Shown here piece after piece: positions 58,449-64,000 of a DNA stretch of 64,000 nt. The stretch spans positions 346,762,457 through 346,826,456 of the forward strand of contig OY856412.1 of NCBI GenBank assembly GCA_963693085.1, read 5' to 3'. The notes beneath the pieces are model-generated. The model was not told where the DNA came from and searched no databases. It worked only from the letters and a program-made list of their open reading frames with translations. The position numbers were made by a program, and so were the translations under genes. Each line of letters starts with the position of its first letter. The stretch's first letter is position 1. The stretch comes from Alisma plantago-aquatica. Its lineage: Eukaryota > Streptophyta > Magnoliopsida > Alismatales > Alismataceae.

Positions 58449-58690
58449 TAAATCCTATCCCCACCTAAATGTGTAAATCCTTTTTGCATGTATGTGTTAG
58501 ATCCTCTCTACACCCACATGTGTGGATCCTTTTACATGTATGTATTATATTATCTCTTCACCCATAGGTGTATGTCTTGTTATGTATTGGATTCTCTCTA
58601 CACCCACATGTCCATATCTTTTATATGTATGCATTAGATCCTTTCAAAATCCATAGGTGTAAAACCTTATGTATGTATCTATCTTTCTCA
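58449..58690. repeat. degenerate tandem repeat of about 45-50 bp, five units
   Basis: Units carry GATCCTCTCTACACCCACAT-like starts and ATGTATGTATTA-like ends, at about 58449, 58498, 58546, 58588 and 58635. They are diverged, with small length differences. Confidence 0.75.
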
Positions 58691-59390
58691 TCCCTACATG
58701 CACCAGATGGTAGGTTAATTGGGAAAATGGGGTGTCACTCGGTACTACATAAATTTAAAATTTTGTTTGCACTTTTAGTCTGAGTACTCTCTCTGCTCTA
58801 GTCTATTCTATAGGGGTCCCAGTCACGGTAAGAATACATGAATATATCAACATAAGTTTATCATCATCAATCAATTAAGGTTCTAAATCTAGCAAATTTG
58901 AATATCACAATTTCATTCCTTCCTCATAGGAACAATAGTAGGGTGTATACAAGGAATGAATGTAGTAAATTTTTTATAGACATTCCATCCCAAGATATGA
59001 TGAAAGTCTTATATCTCTCAAAGTTTTGACTCATAATTTTAGTTAGAAGGCATTATAATCAATATGGACCTTCAACTACAAGATATGATGCAAATTTTCA
59101 CTCATTTGGATTAGATCATCATTCCTAATATTTTTTAGACTACTTGGACTATTGAAGAGTACATATAAAATATTTAGCACAAGATTTAGTATTGTTCGAG
59201 AAGGTACCTAAAAGTTGTATATCTTAAAGAGTACCTTCATTTCTCATAGTGAGTCAAAATTTAGATAATGGTATCATCATCATTTTAATCAACATGTAGT
59301 AGTTATTTCATATTTTATTTATACCTCATTTATATCTCCTCTCTACACCCCACCCACCCCACCCGGTCTGGTCCGGTTTGGTTCGGTTCG
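58691..59390. other. intergenic, no gene recognised
   Basis: AT-rich. The right end (59345-59400) has a C-rich run, CCCCACCCACCCCACCC, followed by CCGGTTTGGTTCGGTTCGG, a simple-sequence patch. No feature can be assigned. Confidence 0.5.
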
Positions 59391-60060
59391 GTGTGTGCGT
59401 GGATTTATCTTTTTATGATATATTTTTTATTTTGTTTTACTTTCCGAAATGACGTTTTGTTTTCTGTGTTGCATCGTTTAGATTCAGGTCGACAATGTTT
59501 AAGACACAGCGATAAAACCCCTCTTGACTACCCATTAAGTCGGCTATTAAACATGATGTTAAAGACGCACGTTGGAGAGACCAATGGTATAGGCAGTTAC
59601 TGCGGGCGGCTGAGACATGCTCCATATAAGGAGGCATCTGCTCTCGTTTGTAAAATAAGCTTCACAACAAACGGTCGAGATACAGAGAGCCTTCTTCTCC
59701 ACTGCAATTTCTCTACTGCTCCACCTACACTAAGCATGTTCATCCTTAACACCATCCATTTGCTTCTGTCTTGCGCCAATAATTACTTTGCAACGCAGTT
59801 TTTCTATTTGTGGCCAAGGGCTAAGGAATGAGTTCAACACAGTCATCTCACTTGCATCGAGTGGCTGTACCAGAGTTGGGGTGGCTGAATCTTGGAGATA
59901 GACCATTGGAGACGCCCGTGCTAGGAGCAACAGAATCTGTCTTGAAGATAGTGTTTCACATGCCTTCATCTCAAGATCTGGAGTTTATTTCTCTAAACTC
60001 ATTCTCTATTTTCTCCAAATCTGAATTACTATTAAAAATTACTGTTGCATATTGGTGATT
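59391..60060. other. higher-GC open segment of unknown origin
   Basis: This 670-bp stretch differs from its neighbours in base composition and in having overlapping open frames on both strands: plus 59391-59831 (146 codons), plus 59828-60058 (76 codons), minus 59730-59969 and others. The plus-strand product starts with a hydrophobic segment (about residues 4-18) and later contains GSYCGRLRHAPYKEASALVC. I recognise no domain. It has no copy elsewhere in the window. It could be an exon or gene fragment carried between transposons, or an unfamiliar LTR part. No splice model can be supported. Confidence 0.3.
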
Positions 60061-60249
60061 AAATGCTTGCAATTATCTAATTAACATCTATCTTACAATA
60101 CCTATTTCTAACATTTTCAAGACAGATCATTCGCTTCTACACATATCTGTTTAGATTAAACATAAAACTGTCTAAACAGATTGTTTGCCCCTAAACAGTT
60201 GGTAATTAGATAAAATTATAACTGCCTGTTTGAGTAATATGGATTTGAA
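60061..60249. other. spacer with CTGTTTAGA/TCTAAACAG inverted repeat
   Basis: AT-rich. CTGTTTAGA (about 60149-60157) faces TCTAAACAG (about 60171-60179), with a further CTAAACAG at about 60192-60199. It could be the tail of the copia E 5' LTR, but neither LTR end nor a primer-binding site can be fixed. Confidence 0.4.
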
Positions 60250-61230
60250 AACTATGCTCTCACTTGATGATGTAGTCTCCCTTCATCCAGAATGCTTTTC
60301 TAGTTTGCACTTCCATTGTTGGTAACAGAAAATGGGATTCTGGCTTACATCTCTTGGACTTGTGTCTGCCATCTTACCACCCGATGAATCTGTTCCAATT
60401 GTGCCTCCACCACCACCCGCTAACCTCCTTCTTGGAGACAAAAATCATGGTCCTGTTATTCCTAAACCTATCGTCCCCACTCGTGTTTCAAAGGAGACTG
60501 ATTACCTATGTCATGGTAGAATCTTACCACCCTATCCGATTAACTCTATGATATATACCATAGTATTCCAACTGATCTTGAACTATGGACTACCTTAGAT
60601 TCTAAATTTGGTCTAGAATATATTGGTCTTAAGCGTTATGCCTTTGTTGAATGTCTAACATATAATATGGTTGATGATAAACTTGTCTCGGCTCAAGTTC
60701 TAGAATACCAAAATTTAGTGTCTAAATCTGTGGCTAAATGTTATAACCTTGATGAAAATGTTCAAGTAGCATCCCTCATAGAGAAACTCCCTCCTTCTTG
60801 GAAGGATTTTGCCAAGACCCTTAGACATAGATAAGGGAACATGTTCATGGCATCCTTAGTCAAATCCCTACTAACTGAGGATAGACATAGGGAATAAGAT
60901 AGGAAGTCTAACCCGTCTGTCAACATGGTTATAGGTGATAAGACTAAGAAGAAACCCAACCAATCCCATCTCCATAAGAAATCTAAACCTTCATTTAAGG
61001 GTCACAAGCACCACCAAAATTAGAGTAATAATAATAGTGATCAAGGAGAAAAACATGTCTACTTTGTGTGTGATAAACCTGGCCTCTTAGCTAATGTCTA
61101 CATATTTCACAATGGTCAAAGGAAGCAGAATGTCCATGCTCCTAAAAATCCCAAAGTAAATATGATCATTGTGGGGGCAATTCCTTCCTCTTTTGTAGAA
61201 AGTTAGAAAATCCTACCATTCTTATTACTG
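60250..61230 (+). pseudogene. Copia E gag remnant
   Basis: Translation in several frames gives PIVPPPPPANLLLGDKNHGP (Pro-rich start), LDSKFGLEYIGLKRYAFVEC, YNMVDDKLVSAQVLEYQNLV and VQVASLIEKLPPSWKDFAKT, a clear match to the UBN2/copia gag pattern (KYxxExxGxKKF, YKMVDxKSVxxQVxE, AAIIEKLPPSWKDFK). A basic KKKPNQSHLHKKSKPSFKGH stretch follows, then a decayed zinc knuckle (FVCDKPG at about 61065-61085). Stops occur near 60831 and 60896. It begins the copia element that runs off the right edge. Confidence 0.85.
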
Positions 61231-61234
61231 ACAT

Positions 61235-61493
61235 ATCTTCAGATTGGTACTTGGATTATGGTGCCACTTGTCATATTTGATTTGACTAATCCCTATTTTC
61301 TACCTATCAGGCCGAATCCGGCAGAGTGATCAAGTGGGGAGATCATTCATCTACCATCCCAATTTCTGGCTCTGGACGTGTTGACATAAAGCTTACTTCT
61401 GGGAATGTCCTTAGATTACATGATGTCCAACATGTACCTTCTTTCCGTAGAAATCTAATTAGTCAAGTAGTGTTGTAACATTCTGGTTATACC
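61235..61493 (+). pseudogene. Copia E aspartic protease remnant
   Basis: DWYLDYGATCHI lies at about 61240-61275. Copia proteases have W-x-x-D-S/T-G-A-x-x-H; here the residue after the catalytic Asp is Tyr, which should abolish activity. The flanking VDIKLTSGNVLRLHDVQHVP and NLISQ stretches agree with the rest of the domain. In-frame stops are at about 61277 and 61286. Confidence 0.8.
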
Positions 61494-62380
61494 TTGTTGT
61501 GTCAAGGCAATAGAGGTGTAATTTCTAAGAATGGTTCTTATATTGGTCTTGTATATACTTGTATTGGTTTGATTAAGATATCTTCTGTTTCATGTAATGT
61601 GTCTTCTAGTAATGAAATATCTTCTACTATTTTAGTTTCTGAAACTAGTGATGTTTGGTATGCATGTCTTGGTCATGTGAATAAAAATATGATGAAACAC
61701 ATGATTCACTTAGATCTGATTCCTAAGATGCATATTGATATTTCTGATAGATGCCAAGTTTGTGTGCAAGCTAAGATTCCTAAGAAGCCATTTAAATCAG
61801 TAGTAGATTGTAATCCATCCTTGCTGGAATTAATTCATATTGATGTTTGTGATTTAAATCATGTTCTTACTCGTGATAATATGAGATACTTTGTTACCTT
61901 TATAGATGATTTTTCAAACTATTGTTCTATTTCTTGTTGAAAACTAAGGATGAATAATTAGAAAAATTCAGAATCTATAAAACCCAAGTAGAGAAACAAC
62001 TAGAGAAGAACATTTAGAGAGTGAGGTCTGATAGAGGTGGTGAGTACACTTCTAATGAACTTGACAAGTTCTGTGAGGACCATGGCCTTATTCGTGAAAC
62101 CACTACCCCATATAATGCTCAATCTAATGGAGTTGCAGAGAGGAAGAATAGAACATTGATTGACATGGTCAACTCAATGCTAGCCGAGTCTAGACTTAGT
62201 CACAGACTGTGGGGGGAATCCCTTCATACAACCAACTACCTTCTTAACCGCATCCCTTTTAGACACCTTGACAAAACACCCTATGAACTTTGGCTCAATA
62301 AGAAACCATTCTTGAAATACCTCAAAGTGTGGGGGTGTTTGGCCAAGGTTAAGATCCCTGAGAATAAGAAGACATAATAC
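61494..62380 (+). pseudogene. Copia E pre-integrase and integrase
   Basis: Two open pieces (61494-61940 and 62021-62377) in different frames carry the zinc-region half CQVCVQAKIPKKPF, the core start FVTFIDDFSNY (first Asp), then SDRGGEY (second Asp) and VAERKNRT (Glu). The last two are separated by exactly 35 residues, giving the DD35E triad, all present. The first His of the usual WHxRLGH motif is replaced (WYACLGH). A frameshift near 61925 and stops in 61940-62015 disrupt the core. Integrase would insert the element's cDNA into host DNA. Confidence 0.88.
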
Positions 62381-62404
62381 ACCCTATGAACTTTGGCTCA
62401 ATAA
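62277..62404 (+). repeat. 26-bp direct duplication in Copia E
   Basis: A 26-base segment starting ACACCCTATGAACTTTGGCT occurs at about 62277-62302, in frame in the integrase, and again at about 62379-62404, where it disrupts the frame. The copies are 102 bp apart. Confidence 0.9.
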
Positions 62405-62820
62405 AACTAAGACATAAAACTTTTGATACTATCTTTATAGGATATGTTGAATGCCAATAGTTTCCTAGTAATAAAAATTGAAATCTCAGACATTAGAGTT
62501 AACTCTATACTTGAGATTAGACATGTATATGATGTCTATTATGAAACCATCTTTCCTCTTAAGGAAAAGGTTCCTAGACAAGTTAGTGAAAATCCCTCTT
62601 CTTCCTCTCCTACTGAACCTCTTGTAGTTCCAACTTCTTATGAAGTACAACATGAACTCCTAGTAGATGAACTTCCGAGTGATCTAGGTAGGGGTAAAAG
62701 GACTAAAGTTGATAAGAACTATGGTCCCAACTTCTACACCTTCATAGTAGAAGAAGACCGACGTACCTACGAGGATGCCATGAAATCCATAGACTCTAGC
62801 TTTTTGGAAGGAAGCCGTTG
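62405..62820 (+). pseudogene. Copia E integrase tail and linker to RT
   Basis: A 125-codon open frame (62444-62821) holds the segment after the integrase core (FLVIKIEISDIRVNSILEIR, ETIFPLK), a Ser/Pro-rich linker (SENPSSSSPTEP) and the start of RT, GRGKRTKVDKNYGPNFYTFI and EDRRTYEDAMKSIDSSF. This is the usual copia linker order; frame is lost at both ends. Confidence 0.8.
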
Positions 62821-63520
62821 ATAATGAAATAGAATCAATTATGAGCAATCATAATTGGATTCTTACTGAGCTCCCTCCAGGCTGCAAGAATATTGGATGT
62901 AAATGGGTGTTTAGAAATAAGATGAGGACAGATGGTTCCATTGATATTTAAGGCCAAACTAGTAGCCAAAGGCTTTAGTCAGAAGGAAGGATTTGATTAC
63001 TTTGACACATATGCACATGTAACCAAAATCTCTTCCATCTGTGTCTAGTTGCTTTAGCCGTGATCCATAAGCTTGAAATCCATCAAATGGATGTCCAGAC
63101 AACCTTCTTAAATGGTGATCTTGAAGAAGAGATCTATATGGATTAGCCCGAAGGCTTTGTAGCACCTGGAAAAGAACACAAAGTTTGTAGACAAGTCAAG
63201 TCCTTGTATGGACTTAAACAAGCACCTAAATAGTGGAATGCTAATTTTGATAAAATTGTATTATCTATCGAATTTATTGCGAATGAATATGATCGTTATA
63301 TTTATTCTAAAATTGTTGATGATTCCTACATAATAATATGTTTATATGTAGATGATATATTGTTGTTTGGATCTAATTTTGAAATTCTTTCTAAAACTAA
63401 ATCTTTTCTTGCTAGCAATTTTGATATGAAAGATTTAGGACTTGCTGATGTAATACTTGGTATTAAGTTGAGTAGATCCACTTCTGGTTATGTACCTAAT
63501 CAAACTCATTAAGTTGATAA
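62821..63520 (+). pseudogene. Copia E reverse transcriptase
   Basis: The copia RT domain is well recognised: ELPPGCKNIGCKWVFRNKM, then IHQMDVQTTFLNGDLEEEIY with the first catalytic Asp, KSLYGLKQAPK, and SYIIICLYVDDILLFGSN at about 63325-63375, in which YVDD keeps both catalytic Asp residues. FDMKDLGLADVILGIKLSRS follows. Damage consists of frameshifts near 62825 and 62950 and stops (for example in the LKQAPK-stop-WN block and near 63512). It would copy element RNA to cDNA if intact. It is the best-preserved RT of the window. Confidence 0.9.
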
Positions 63521-63524
63521 AATC

Positions 63525-64000
63525 TTGCATAGATTTGATATGTTTGACTGTACACCTGTTAATACACCTTATGATGCTAGTTTACATCTTGTTGTACATA
63601 AGCGTACTCCTGTGGATCAACATAGATATGCTCAAGTTATAGGAAGCTTAATGTACCTTGCTAATTACACTAGGCCCAATAGTTGTTATGCTATAAGAAG
63701 ATTGAGCAGGTATGCTAGTTGTCCTAATGAGGACAACTGGAAAGCTTTGGTAAGAGTGTTTAAGTACCTTAAAGGTACAACTACGTATAGCCTTCATTAT
63801 ATTGGTTTTCCACCTATATTAGAAGGATGTATTGATGCTAACTGGATTGTAGATTTAGATGAAACCAAATCTACCAGTGGGTATGTATTTTGCCTTGGAT
63901 GAGGTGCAGTTCTTGGAAATCATCCAAGCAAACTATGAGAGCTAGATTCACTATGGAGGCTGAGTTTATTGCTTTAGATTTAGCTTGTTGTCAGGATGAA
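63525..64000 (+). pseudogene. Copia E RNase H, continues past window end
   Basis: An open frame to 63902 starts LHRFDMFDCTPVNTPYDASL and contains IGSLMYLANYTRPNSCYAIR, LSRYASCPNEDNWKALVRVF, EGCIDANWIVDLDETKSTSG, that is, the RT C-terminal connection and the first RNase H Asp (IDANW). A stop at 63900-63902 replaces the expected Gly-Gly. EAEFIALDLACCQDE at the edge gives the Glu-containing motif in another frame. The 3' part and 3' LTR lie outside the window. Confidence 0.88.

Noticed and set aside
59391..60060. Organelle-derived (mitochondrial or plastid) insert
   Set aside because: I could not match it to any organelle gene that I know. Left as unexplained rather than assigned.
1..64000. tRNA, rRNA or intact host gene
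   Set aside because: None was recognised on either strand. The only tRNA-related sequences are retrotransposon primer-binding sites.

Overview
The window is a stretch of flowering-plant nuclear DNA made almost entirely of nested, decayed LTR retrotransposons. I base this on Ty1/copia and Ty3/gypsy protein signatures, tRNA primer-binding sites, TG...CA-bounded long terminal repeats, 5-bp target-site duplications, low-GC filler and dense stop codons. No intact host gene, rRNA or tRNA was recognised. The species cannot be named from the sequence.

Layout. An LTR-like fragment (1-793) leads into Copia A. Its gag, integrase, reverse transcriptase (RT) and RNase H remnants occupy 794-15964 on the + strand. 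Copia A is split inside its integrase by a 10.9-kb minus-strand Athila-like gypsy element (2749-13622, target duplication ATTAT). That element keeps gag, protease and an ATHILA ORF1-type reading frame but has no RT, RNase H or integrase. It also carries an extra truncated LTR. Copia A's right LTR (15965-17870 plus 25662-25854) is split by a gag-only chromovirus-like element, C (17871-25656, target duplication AAGGA). The same LTR serves as the left LTR of a second copia, B (internal part 25855-30078, right LTR 30079-32108), giving a tandem array with a shared LTR. A 1.47-kb foldback element with a TA-rich loop follows (32111-33584). Next comes a third gypsy element, D (33608-42243), with 3.2-kb LTRs and a gutted interior. 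The interval 42244-49320 is old intergenic filler with an Athila/Tat-like LTR remnant. A minus-strand Tekay/Del-like LTR (about 49321-53525) is packed with tandem repeats. Then come the LTR and gag of another copia (F, 54609-57540), a higher-GC open stretch of unknown origin (59391-60060), and copia E (about 60250 to the window end), whose RT still shows a YVDD motif.

The most interesting signal is not a gene. Nearly every LTR family here carries its own array of short inverted-repeat (hairpin or palindrome) units, usually upstream of a TATA-like box in what should be U3. Examples are TCGAT-ACC-ATCGA in the Athila-like element; 12- to 18-bp palindromes in Copia A and B; constant-core units with compensating arms in D; CACGGCCGTG and CCAAACGG...CCGTTTGG arrays in the Tekay-like LTR; and GTCGAGTTT/AAACTCGAC in copia F. 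In the Athila-like element a second copy of the array lies inside the element, directly upstream of a TATA box and the ORF1 frame, as if the U3 module had been reused as an internal promoter. These are readings of sequence pattern; function is inference.
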